A stretch of DNA of 64,000 nt, from positions 1 to 64,000 of the forward strand of contig NZ_WESE01000009.1 in NCBI RefSeq assembly GCF_009184895.1, in the 5' to 3' direction. Below, one piece after another: positions 1 to 7,470 of the stretch (position 1 is its first letter; each line of letters starts with the position of its first letter). The stretch is from Nostocoides sp. F2B08 (GTDB taxonomy: Bacteria > Actinomycetota > Actinomycetes > Actinomycetales > Dermatophilaceae). The position numbers and the translations under genes were made by a program. The notes beneath the pieces are model-generated. The model was given only the letters and a program-made list of their open reading frames with translations, was not told where the DNA came from and ran no database searches.

Positions 1-1
1 C

Positions 2-898
2 GCCGCCGAAGCCGGCGACACCGACGCCCAGGTCAACCTCGGCATCCTGCTCGCCAGCAAATCGAACCCGCCACAGCTGGAAGAAGCCCGCCGCTGGCTC
101 ACCGCCGCCGCCCGGAGTGGTGACATTTCCGCCCAGGTCAATCTTGGGATGCTGTTCGCCTCTCGCTGGAACCCACCCCAACTGGAAGAGGCTCGGTTCT
201 GGTACACGGCCGCCGCGCGATCAGGCGATCCTGACGCACAGTACAGACTAGCCGTGCTGATGTTGGAGAAGCTGGAACCGCCTGAACTAGCGGAAGGGCG
301 CCGCTGGCTTACCACCGCAGCCGAAGCCGGCCATAGCGGCGCCCAGTACAGACTGGGCGTCCTGCTCGCGATCGAGTGGGATCCGCCACAGCTGGAAGAT
401 GCGCGCCGCTGGTACACCACCGCCGCTCAAGCCGGCCACACCGGCGCACAGGTTGGCCTGGCCATCCTCCTCGCCAACCAATGGGATCCGCCACACCTGG
501 AAGAAGCGCGCCGCTGGTACACCGCTGCCGCTCGAGCCGGCCACACCGGCGCACAGGTCAATCTCGCCATCTTGATCGCTACCCAGTGGGATCCACCGGA
601 ACTGAACGACGCGCGTGATTGGTTCACCGCCGCCGCCCATGCCGGCGACACCGACGCCCAAGCCAATCTCGGCGTGCTTCTTGCTGACCAGTGGGATCCG
701 CCGCAACTGGAGGAAGCCCGCCGGTGGTACACCGCTGCCGCTCAGGCCGGCCACATCGGCGCCCAGTACAACCTGGGAATCCTGCTCTCGGAGAGACTCG
801 ATCCTCCTGTACTGGAAGAGGCATGCCGATGGCTTACCATCGCCGCCGACGGTGGCCACTTGCAGGCCGCGCACGCTCTGGAGCGCCTGCGTGAATGA
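2..898 (+). CDS. Sel1-repeat tail of a protease-NTPase-Sel1 paralogue (copy 1, 5' end outside window)
   Basis: The reading frame is open from the left edge to a TGA at 896-898, so this is the C-terminal part of a longer gene. About 298 residues are visible, made of roughly eight and a half Sel1-type repeats of 35 residues. The consensus core is ARRWYTAAAEAGHTDAQ followed by LGxLLA and DPP. Such helical repeats bind protein partners. The end (ALERLRE) resembles the end of copy 2 (ALERIQRPDG), and copy 2 begins 70 nt downstream, so this is very likely the tail of a tandem paralogue with the same protease and NTPase upstream. That upstream part is inferred, not seen. An internal ATG at 149 lies inside the repeats and is not the real start. 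Confidence 0.8.
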   Translation, partial: AAEAGDTDAQVNLGILLASKSNPPQLEEARRWLTAAARSGDISAQVNLGMLFASRWNPPQLEEARFWYTAAARSGDPDAQYRLAVLMLEKLEPPELAEGRRWLTTAAEAGHSGAQYRLGVLLAIEWDPPQLEDARRWYTTAAQAGHTGAQVGLAILLANQWDPPHLEEARRWYTAAARAGHTGAQVNLAILIATQWDPPELNDARDWFTAAAHAGDTDAQANLGVLLADQWDPPQLEEARRWYTAAAQAGHIGAQYNLGILLSERLDPPVLEEACRWLTIAADGGHLQAAHALERLRE

Positions 899-968
899 AC
901 CCCGTAGGCGTACACATCCGCCAACGGCTTCTATTCCCTTGGCGAACCGGCAGCGCAGAGGTCTGGGG

Positions 969-1019
969 GTGGGGACGGAGCGGGCGGTGCTGATCCGCTA
1001 CCAACTCGACGGTCAGACC
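969..1019 (+). pseudogene. 5' fragment of the split protease-NTPase-Sel1 gene (copy 2)
   Basis: A GTG at 969 has AGAGG 7 nt upstream. It opens 17 codons reading GTERAVLIRYQLDGQT after the start. These look like the first beta strand of a trypsin-like domain. They end in a stop (1023-1025) just past the left edge of the IS110-family element. The same frame resumes at about 2531 with YQSFVGSG, which is the expected continuation into the catalytic His region. Joining the two removes a piece of about 1.5 kb and restores a plausible N-terminus. The exact junction base is uncertain by a few nucleotides. Confidence 0.55.
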
Positions 1020-1086
1020 CTATGAGGGTCGCGGGTTGCTTTGGCTGTTGTGGGCCGGGGCCTCGCGTATGCAGGATTCGTGGATC

Positions 1087-1110
1087 ACCAGCCAGATAAG
1101 GCTGGCTGGT
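1087..1110 (+). ncRNA. stem-loop in the IS110 left end, possible bridge-RNA element
   Basis: ACCAGCC at 1087-1093 pairs with GGCTGGT at 1104-1110, just upstream of the transposase ribosome-binding site. IS110-group elements encode their bridge RNA in this 5' noncoding end, while IS1111-group elements use the 3' end. The longer noncoding side here is the 3' side, so assigning the RNA to this hairpin is only a suggestion. Confidence 0.25.
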
Positions 1111-1133
1111 GCCGACAGGCATAGGAGGCCCCG

Positions 1134-2246
1134 GTGTTCGTTCATCGTACGAGTGTTGGGTTGGATGTTCACGCGCGATCGGTGCGGGCGGCGGTGATCG
1201 ACACCGGGACCGGTGAGGTCATCGAGCGCACGATCTCCCCGCGCACGGATCACGTGGTCGCGTTCATCAACGACATCGCCGCCGGGCATGGTCCGTCGAT
1301 GGTGACTTACGAGGCGGGTCCGACCGGGTACGGCCTGGCGCGGGCGGTCTTGGAGGCGGGTCATGGGTGTCAGGTCGCGGCACCGAGCAAGTTGCTTCGG
1401 CCGTCCGGGGATCGGGTCAAGACCGACGCCCGAGATGCGATGTTGCTGGCCCGCCTGGCCCGTAATGACGACATCGTCGCGGTGACGATCCCGTCGGTGT
1501 TTGCGGAGTCGGCTCGGGACATGGTGCGGGCTCGTGAGGACGCCCGGGTGGTGTTGATGAGTGCGCGGCATCGGCTTTCGAAGCTGCTCCTGCGGCACGG
1601 GTACGTCTATGACCTGGCCGACCAGGCCTGGACGGGACGCCATGACGCCTGGTTGCGTCGCACCCGCAAGGAGCACCTGCTCGGTGGCCCGGCCGGGACG
1701 CTGGTCGCGTTCGATGACGCCTATGACGCGGTGACTCACGCCGCCGCTCGTCGGGATCGTCTCGATAGGGCGATCGAGGCGATGGCCGCCGATAGCGAGT
1801 TCACGGATGTGACCCGCCGGTTGGGGTGCCTGCGCGGGATCTCGACGCTGACCGGGTTCGCGTTAGCGGTCGAGATCGGTGACTGGCACCGCCTGAGCGG
1901 AGCCAGTATCGGCTCCTACCTCGGGCTGGTCCCCTCCGAGTCGTCCTCGGGGGCCTCGAGGGTGCAAGGTGGGATCACCAAGACCGGTAACAAGCACGCC
2001 CGCCGACTCCTCATCGAGGCCGCCTGGGACCACAAGAAGGCCTACGTGGTCGGCAAGACGATGCGTGACCGGTGGGCCCTGGCACCGGCCGCTGCCGCCG
2101 CCCGCGGCGACGCCGGAAACCGCCACCTACACCGCCGCTGGCAGGTCATGACCGCCCACAAGAAGCGGCACACCGTCGCCACCACCGCCATCGCCCGCGA
2201 GCTCGCCGGCTGGTGCTGGTCCCTGGCTGTCATGGACGACGCATAA
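1134..2246 (+). CDS. IS110-family transposase (DEDD recombinase)
   Basis: The protein has 370 residues, starting at GTG 1134 with AGGAGG 5 nt upstream. The N-terminal DEDD domain shows GLDVH near residue 9, YEAGPTGYGLAR and KTDARDA. The C-terminal Transposase_20 domain shows GISTLTGFALAVEIGD and GGITKTGNKHARRLLIE. Together these are diagnostic of the IS110 family, which moves by RNA-guided recombination without hydrolysing the donor through a classical DDE mechanism. The gene looks full length and intact, so the element may still be active. It sits inside the 5' end of the protease-NTPase-Sel1 gene. Confidence 0.93.
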   Translation: MFVHRTSVGLDVHARSVRAAVIDTGTGEVIERTISPRTDHVVAFINDIAAGHGPSMVTYEAGPTGYGLARAVLEAGHGCQVAAPSKLLRPSGDRVKTDARDAMLLARLARNDDIVAVTIPSVFAESARDMVRAREDARVVLMSARHRLSKLLLRHGYVYDLADQAWTGRHDAWLRRTRKEHLLGGPAGTLVAFDDAYDAVTHAAARRDRLDRAIEAMAADSEFTDVTRRLGCLRGISTLTGFALAVEIGDWHRLSGASIGSYLGLVPSESSSGASRVQGGITKTGNKHARRLLIEAAWDHKKAYVVGKTMRDRWALAPAAAAARGDAGNRHLHRRWQVMTAHKKRHTVATTAIARELAGWCWSLAVMDDA

Positions 2247-2466
2247 CCCCATAGACCCGTTCACGAGGACCCAGGAGGTTGTGGGCGTCAGCGCGAGGAG
2301 AGAACAAGCGAAACGACTGTGAGCACCCGACCCGGGCACGCTCGACCTCAGACACGCTCCCGCTCTCCAGCCGAAACAAGGGCCCCGCGGTACCCAACCC
2401 GCGCATATCAGACTGACCGCGCGTCGCCTGACACGCTCGTCTCCCCCAACCCACCCCGTGAACGAC

Positions 2467-2505
2467 GAAGCGGGGCCCCTCCCAACCAGGAAGGGACCCC
2501 GCTTC
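2467..2505 (+). repeat. 17-bp-arm hairpin in the right end of the IS110 element
   Basis: The arms 2467-2483 and 2489-2505 pair at 15 of 17 positions around a 5-nt loop, with GAAGCGGGG facing CCCCGCTTC. It may be a subterminal structural element of the insertion sequence, part of a 3' bridge RNA, or a terminator that blocks read-through into the split downstream gene. It has no U-tract. Confidence 0.6.
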
Positions 2506-2515
2506 ACCCTGCCAC

Positions 2516-5053
2516 TTGACAGGAACTCCTACATATCAGTCGTTCGTCGGGAGTGGGTTGCGGGTACGGGACCGGTTCGTGCTGACCGCGGATCACTGCG
2601 CCCAGGGCACCGGCCACATGGTGCAGCTCCTGGACGGGTCGACCTACGACACGACGGTGCATGTCCGGTCCGGCTCGAGCGAGGTCGACCTCGCGGTCCT
2701 GATCCTCGGCGAGGAAGCTCCCGGCGTGGAGGAGTTAACGGCGATTCGCACGGACCGTTCGGTGGCCGACAGTGTCAATGGGTGTCAGGCGCTCGGGTTC
2801 CCGCGATGGCGCCGCAACCAGGCCGGGGACCGGATCCTGGCCCAGGTCGACGGGGCCGTGCCAACGGCCGAGGGCCTGCGCCCGGACCACACCGCCTCCA
2901 GTGTGGAGCTGTTCGAGCTGAAAGGCACCGGGCCTTCGGTGCGGGACCACCCGACCAGCCCGGGTGAACTAGTGCAGTCCAGCCCGTGGGGTGGGATGTC
3001 CGGTGCCGCGGTCGTCGTCAACAACATGGTGCTTGGAGTGGTCCGCAGCCACAACCTTGCCGCCGGGGGGATGTCGCTGACGGTGACCCCCCTGACCGCG
3101 CTTGAAGTGTTGCCGGACCCGGATCGGGACCTGTTCGTCGAGGCGCTGGGGCTGCCGGATCCGGCGGTGTGGCCGGTGCTGCCGGACCGGGTCGCGGACC
3201 TGTCCCGGGCGGTGCTGCGGGTGCGAGATGCCGCCGACCATCCTCCCCGAGTGAAGGATGTGGACGCGGGGATCTTCGGGGCCCGCAAGGCGCGCACCGA
3301 CCTCGACCTGCACGGCGACCCCTACTACCCATACGTGACCCGGGACGTCGATGCCACGATCCGGGACGCGCTCGACCGGCGGGTCGACGGGTCGGAGCAG
3401 CGCATGCTGCTGCTGGTCGGTGAGACTATGGCCGGCAAGTCCCGCACCGGCGCCCACGCCCTCCAAACCCACCCGATCCTCGGCGACCAGCCGGTACTCC
3501 TCCCTGCCGCAAGCCCGGCGCTGGCCCGCGTCGGTGACCTCGTCGCCGAGCTGAGCGCCGGTCGAGGCGACGAAACCGCCGGCGGTGTGGTGCTGTGGCT
3601 GGATGACCTCAACGAGTACTTCGCCTGGCTCACCGAGGACCTCGCCGCCGCCTGGCGCGCCATCCCCAACCTGACCGTGGTGGCCACCATCCGGCGGGAA
3701 CAGCTCGCCACCCTCCAACGCGACACGGACATGCGCGCGACGTGGGAGTTCCTCAACGACGAGAACCAGGTGGCGAAGATCACGATCCCATCGGAGTGGT
3801 CAGGCAGCGACCAGGCCGCTCTGACCGACGCCCCGGACTGGGTCCGCCAAAAGGTCCACGAAGGCACCGGGCTCGGTGAGCTACTCGGCTCCGCCCGCGA
3901 GCTGCTCCTCAGACTCGAGACCGCCGACCCACCCACCCGCGCCCTCGTCGACCTCGTCGTCGACTGGCAACGCACCGGCATCCCCAACCCCATCACCCAA
4001 GACCAAGCCGTTGTTCTATGGCCCGCCTACCTGCCCCTTCGGGTCGCAGCTCGTTTAGAGAGAGGCGATTCGGACCAGATCCAGCAGCAGTTCACGGCGA
4101 CCCGAGAGGTAGCGTGCGAGCCGATTGCCGGCACTATGACGTCGATGTTGTCGCCCATCGGCAGTGCCCTGTTGGCCGAGGACTTGCTGGTAAATCAGCG
4201 AGCCAGCCAGGGCCAGGCCATACCCCCGGATGTGTGGAACGCCGCCCTGGAGCATGCCCTCGGCGACCTAAACAGCCAACCCGCTGTCTTGGGCATTCTT
4301 GGTTACAACGCCGTGATGTTGGGTGCGCCGGCGGTTGCCTTGCAGGCCTGGCGCCTGCTCGCTGAAGCCGGCCACAGCACTGCCCAGTTCAACGTCGGCC
4401 TCCTGCTCGAAACCGCGTTCGACCCACCCGACTTCGATCAGATCCGCCACTGGTACGCTGCCGCCGCCGAAGCCGGCAATACTGATGCGCAGGTCAACCT
4501 CGCGCTCTTGCTCGAAGCTCAGTTGGATCCCCCCGACCTCGAAGGTGCCCGCTACTGGCTCGCCGTCGCCGCCGCCGCCGGGAACCGGGCGGCCCAGTTC
4601 AACCTCGCCAACCTGCTGGCCGAGCGTCTGGACCCACCAGAGCTGGAAGAGGCCCGCCGCTGGTACACCGCGGCCGCCGAAGCCGGTCACACAGACGCCC
4701 AGTTCAACCTCGCCAACCTGCTGGCCGAGCGTCTGGACCCACCGGAGCTGGAGGAGGCCCGCCGCTGGTACACAGCCGCCGCCGAAGCCGGCGACGCCCA
4801 CGCCCAATCCACCCTCGCCACCCTTCTTGCGAAACGGACGGACCCCCCGGACATTGAAGGGGCCCGGTACTGGCTCACGGTTGCCGCTGAGAACGGCTAC
4901 ATCGATGCGCAGTTCAACCTCGCGATTTTGGTTGTCACCGAGCTGGACCCACCTGACATCGAGGAGGGCCTCCGCTGGCTGGAGGCTGCTGCTGCAGCTG
5001 GCGACAGTCAAGCTCAGGAAGCGCTAGAGCGAATTCAGAGGCCGGACGGGTGA
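2516..5053 (+). CDS. Trypsin-like protease / P-loop NTPase / Sel1-repeat protein (copy 2, 5' end displaced by IS110)
   Basis: The open frame encodes 845 residues from a TTG inside the IS110 right end; native coding probably resumes near 2531. Residues 9-215 form a trypsin-like serine protease with all three catalytic residues: His27 (LTADHC), Asp58 (EVDLAVL) and Ser162 (GGMSGAAV). Residues about 285-480 form a P-loop NTPase, with Walker A GETMAGKS near 303 and Walker B VVLWLDDLNEY near 360. From about residue 605 there are seven 35-residue Sel1-type repeats, two of them nearly identical in DNA. There is no signal peptide, so the protein is probably cytosolic. Known relatives in Actinobacteria combine proteases, P-loop sensors and repeats in conflict systems; a defence role here is inference. 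The next start (ATG 5053) overlaps its stop as TGATG. Confidence 0.85.
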   Translation: MTGTPTYQSFVGSGLRVRDRFVLTADHCAQGTGHMVQLLDGSTYDTTVHVRSGSSEVDLAVLILGEEAPGVEELTAIRTDRSVADSVNGCQALGFPRWRRNQAGDRILAQVDGAVPTAEGLRPDHTASSVELFELKGTGPSVRDHPTSPGELVQSSPWGGMSGAAVVVNNMVLGVVRSHNLAAGGMSLTVTPLTALEVLPDPDRDLFVEALGLPDPAVWPVLPDRVADLSRAVLRVRDAADHPPRVKDVDAGIFGARKARTDLDLHGDPYYPYVTRDVDATIRDALDRRVDGSEQRMLLLVGETMAGKSRTGAHALQTHPILGDQPVLLPAASPALARVGDLVAELSAGRGDETAGGVVLWLDDLNEYFAWLTEDLAAAWRAIPNLTVVATIRREQLATLQRDTDMRATWEFLNDENQVAKITIPSEWSGSDQAALTDAPDWVRQKVHEGTGLGELLGSARELLLRLETADPPTRALVDLVVDWQRTGIPNPITQDQAVVLWPAYLPLRVAARLERGDSDQIQQQFTATREVACEPIAGTMTSMLSPIGSALLAEDLLVNQRASQGQAIPPDVWNAALEHALGDLNSQPAVLGILGYNAVMLGAPAVALQAWRLLAEAGHSTAQFNVGLLLETAFDPPDFDQIRHWYAAAAEAGNTDAQVNLALLLEAQLDPPDLEGARYWLAVAAAAGNRAAQFNLANLLAERLDPPELEEARRWYTAAAEAGHTDAQFNLANLLAERLDPPELEEARRWYTAAAEAGDAHAQSTLATLLAKRTDPPDIEGARYWLTVAAENGYIDAQFNLAILVVTELDPPDIEEGLRWLEAAAAAGDSQAQEALERIQRPDG
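4355..5040 (+). repeat. Sel1-type repeat array, 105-bp units
   Basis: The C-terminal third of copy 2 consists of about seven 105-bp units encoding 35-residue helical hairpins. Two neighbouring units, about 4590-4694 and 4695-4800, differ at only a few bases over about 80 bp. That points to recent tandem duplication or gene conversion. Confidence 0.8.
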
Positions 5054-5100
5054 TGGCAGTGTCTAGCGAGACCTTCACGCGCCAGACCTGGTCATGGCCT
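5053..5100 (+). pseudogene. possible 5' stub of the third paralogue
   Basis: An ATG at 5053-5055 overlaps the stop of copy 2 (TGATG) and opens MAVSSETFTRQTW before the left edge of the IS3-family element. Position and overlap fit the start of copy 3, whose repeat tail resumes at 6457. The residues do not clearly resemble the start of copy 2, so it could instead be the remnant of another small gene. Confidence 0.3.
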
Positions 5101-5189
5101 GGTCGGGTGGGGCACTATTGTTCCGCGTCAGGCTTTCTGGCACCCCGGTTAGTGGTGGACCATCTCGGGTGGAGTCCAGGAGGTGAGTG

Positions 5190-5507
5190 ATGGCGCGTCC
5201 ACCGGTGGTGCCGGCGGAGAAGAAGGTCCGGATCGTGCTCTCAGTTCTTGCCGGGGAGGTCTCGATCGCGGAGGCTGCTCGGCGGGAGAAGGTCTCTGAG
5301 ACCTCGATCGGGAAGTGGAAGGCGGAGTTCCTCGAGGCCGGCAAGAGCGCGTTGACTGCGGGCCGTTCGGGTCCGACCTCGCGGGAGGCCCAGCTCGAGG
5401 CGGAGGTCGATGACCTGGCCCGGGCCCTGGGTGAGGCGGCGGTCGAGTTGCGGGTGTGGAAGAAGAGCGCGGAGGGTCGGCTGGGCCCTTCACGGACCTC
5501 AAGGTAA
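5190..5507 (+). CDS. IS3-family transposase OrfA
   Basis: About 105 residues from ATG 5190, with AGGAGG 6 nt upstream; a GTG at 5187 is a weaker alternative. The N-terminal helix-turn-helix (VLAGEVSIAEAARREKVS) binds the IS ends. A following heptad-like helix (LEAEVDDLARALGEAAVELR) is the usual leucine zipper. It overlaps OrfB by about 52 nt in the -1 frame, the standard arrangement for making an OrfAB fusion by programmed frameshifting. Confidence 0.85.
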   Translation: MARPPVVPAEKKVRIVLSVLAGEVSIAEAARREKVSETSIGKWKAEFLEAGKSALTAGRSGPTSREAQLEAEVDDLARALGEAAVELRVWKKSAEGRLGPSRTSR

Positions 5508-6454
5508 TCCGTATCGAGGCGGGGATGCCGACCACGAGGTTCGTCGAACTGGTCGGCATCCCCCTTCGCACCTACCGGCGCTGGCAGGCCAAGGCCCGGG
5601 GCGGTCATCCGCCCAAGGGTCCGTGGCCGGCGCCGGTACGGGCTGAGCACCGCGAGAGCGTGGTCGAGATCGCCAAGGAGCATCCGGCGTGGGGACACCG
5701 CAAGGTGTGGGCGACCGCCCGCTACGCCGGGCACCGGCTCTCGATGTCGAGCGTGCTGCGGGTGCTCACCGAGGCCGACCTGATCCAGAGGGCCGACTAT
5801 CATCGGGAGCGGCGCAAGCTCGCCCAGGCGCGCAAGGCGGCGTTTGCGCTGCCCCCGACCCGGCCGAACCAGGTGTGGCAGTTCGACTTCAGCGAGTTCG
5901 AGACCATCGGTGGTGGCACCTGGCGGGTGGCCGGGGTCGCGGACTACTGGTCCAAGTACGAGTTCGGGTGGCACTGGTCACCGACGGCGAACCAGTACGA
6001 CGCGATCACCGCGGTCGAGCTCGCCATCGTTGAGGCCGAGTCCCTGCTGGGCCACCCTCTGATCGAGGACTGTCCGGTCGACCCCGACACCGGAGAGGTC
6101 TTTCCCGCCGTCGCCCTGGTCACCGACAACGGCGGACCGTTCCGCTCGATCCGCTTCGAACGGTTCATCGCCTCCCGCCCGGAGCTGCGGCACGTGCGCA
6201 CCCGGGTCAGATCACCCGGACAGAACGGAGTCCGCGAACGCGGCTTCCAGTCACTGAAGTACGAGCGCCTCTATCTCGAGGAGATCCACGACCATCTCGA
6301 GCTGGTCCCAATCGCGGAGACCTTCCGGGTCGAGTTCAACAAGATCCGACCCCATGAGCACCTCTCCTGGAACTTCCCCTACGAGGTCCACACCGGCGTC
6401 GCCGACCCCACGACCCCCAACTTTGACCGGCCCGAAACAGTGCCACCTTCTTGA
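5456..6454 (+). CDS. IS3-family transposase OrfB (DDE integrase)
   Basis: About 332 residues in the -1 frame relative to OrfA, made either from GTG 5456 or by frameshift within the overlap. It has an HTH_21-like segment (GHRKVWATAR) and an rve integrase core with the acidic triad in QFDFSEFE, VTDNGGPF and GVRERGFQSLKYERL. The stop at 6452-6454 lies inside the right terminal repeat. The gene looks intact. Confidence 0.88.
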   Translation: MEEERGGSAGPFTDLKVIRIEAGMPTTRFVELVGIPLRTYRRWQAKARGGHPPKGPWPAPVRAEHRESVVEIAKEHPAWGHRKVWATARYAGHRLSMSSVLRVLTEADLIQRADYHRERRKLAQARKAAFALPPTRPNQVWQFDFSEFETIGGGTWRVAGVADYWSKYEFGWHWSPTANQYDAITAVELAIVEAESLLGHPLIEDCPVDPDTGEVFPAVALVTDNGGPFRSIRFERFIASRPELRHVRTRVRSPGQNGVRERGFQSLKYERLYLEEIHDHLELVPIAETFRVEFNKIRPHEHLSWNFPYEVHTGVADPTTPNFDRPETVPPS

Positions 6455-6456
6455 CA

Positions 6457-7470
6457 CGGGACACCGCCGCCGAAGCCGGCGACAGCGACGCCCAGAACAA
6501 CCTCGGCAACCTCCTCGCCAACCAGCTCGACCCGCCCGAGCTCGACGAGGCCCGCCGCTGGTACACCGCCGCCGCCGAAGCCGGCCAGATCGACGCCCAG
6601 AACAACCTCGGAAACCTGCTCGCCGACGAACTCGACCCGCCCGACCTGGGGGAGGCCCGCCGCTGGTACACCGCCGCCGCCGAAGCCGGGCACACCGACG
6701 CCCAGAACAACCTCGGTGTCCTGCTCGAGACACAGCTGGACCCGCCCGAGGTGGAGGAGGCCCGTCGCTGGTTCACCGCCGCTGCCGAAGCCGGCCACAC
6801 CGACGCCCAGAACAGCCTCGGGTTCCTACTCGCCAACCAGGTGGACCCGCCCGAGGTGGAGGAGGCCCGCCGCTGGTACACCGCCGCCGCCGAAGCCGGC
6901 AATACCGACGCCCAGAACAACCTCGGTGTCCTGCTCGCGATACAACTGGACCCGCCGGAGGTGGAGGAGGCCCGCCGCTGGTACACGGCCGCCGCCGAAG
7001 CCGGCAATACCGACGCCCAGAACAACCTCGGTGTCCTGCTAGAGACACAGCTTCACCCGCCCGAGGTGGAGGAGGCCCGCCGCTGGTACACCGCCGCCGC
7101 CGAAGCCGGCGACACCGACGCTCAGGTCAACCTCGCCAACCTGCTCGCCACCCAGTGGGACCCGCCCGAGCTCGAGGAGGCCCGCCGCTGGTACACCGCC
7201 GCCGCCGAAGCCGACCACACCGACGCTCAGGTCAACCTCGCCACCCTGCTCGCCACCCAGTGGGACCCGCCCGAGCTGGCAGAGGCCCGCCGCTGGGTTT
7301 ACCGTCGCCGCCGAAGCCGGCAATGCTGACGCCCAATATGCGCTCGGGATCCTACTTGAGACACTGCTGGACCCGCCGAGCTGGAGGAGGCCCGCCGCTG
7401 GTTCACCGCCGCCGCCGACGCCGCCCACCAAGGAGCGCGAGAAGCTCTTGGGCGGCTACCCGGTCCGTGA
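6457..7470 (+). pseudogene. Sel1-repeat tail of the third protease-NTPase-Sel1 paralogue, truncated and frameshifted
   Basis: About nine and a half 35-residue Sel1-type repeats begin directly at the IS3 right end, with no start codon or N-terminal domains. Near 7294-7297 one extra G (CGCTGGGTTTACC for CGCTGGTTTACC) shifts the frame and leads to a stop at 7327-7329. Near 7375 one C is missing (GACCCGCCGAGCTGG for GACCCGCCCGAGCTGG), which restores the frame. It then runs to REALGRLPGP and a TGA at 7468-7470, a tail like those of copies 1 and 2. This is a decaying or sequence-error-containing remnant of the same family. Several units are almost identical in DNA. Confidence 0.8.
6480..7290 (+). 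repeat. Sel1-type 105-bp tandem repeats, near-identical units
   Basis: Units at about 6680-7100 share long identical runs, such as GACGCCCAGAACAACCTCGG recurring every 105 bp. This is the most homogeneous of the three arrays and is prone to unit gain or loss. Confidence 0.8.

Larger units (their letters stand above)
1019..2531 (+). mobile_element. IS110-family insertion sequence
   Basis: One transposase gene is flanked by about 115 bp of noncoding DNA on the left and 285 bp on the right. There are no obvious terminal inverted repeats, as is usual for IS110 elements. The boundaries come from the split protease gene: coding sequence stops near 1019 and resumes near 2531. The left noncoding part has a stem-loop at 1087-1110 (ACCAGCC / GGCTGGT). 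The right part has a long hairpin at 2467-2505. Elements of this family encode a guide (bridge) RNA in one noncoding end. Confidence 0.75.
5100..6456 (+). mobile_element. IS3-family insertion sequence
   Basis: Two overlapping reading frames, an HTH/leucine-zipper OrfA and a DDE integrase OrfB, lie between imperfect terminal inverted repeats. The left end TGGTCGGGTGGGGCACT (from 5100) resembles the reversed right end TGTCAAGAAGGTGGCACT (to 6456). No target duplication is visible. The left flank is non-repetitive and the right flank is Sel1 repeat, so an adjacent deletion has probably removed the protease-NTPase part of copy 3. Confidence 0.8.

Noticed and set aside
1-898. Regular spacing suggestive of a CRISPR array
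   Set aside because: The 105-bp period is a coding repeat (Sel1-type), with no separate repeat and spacer units.
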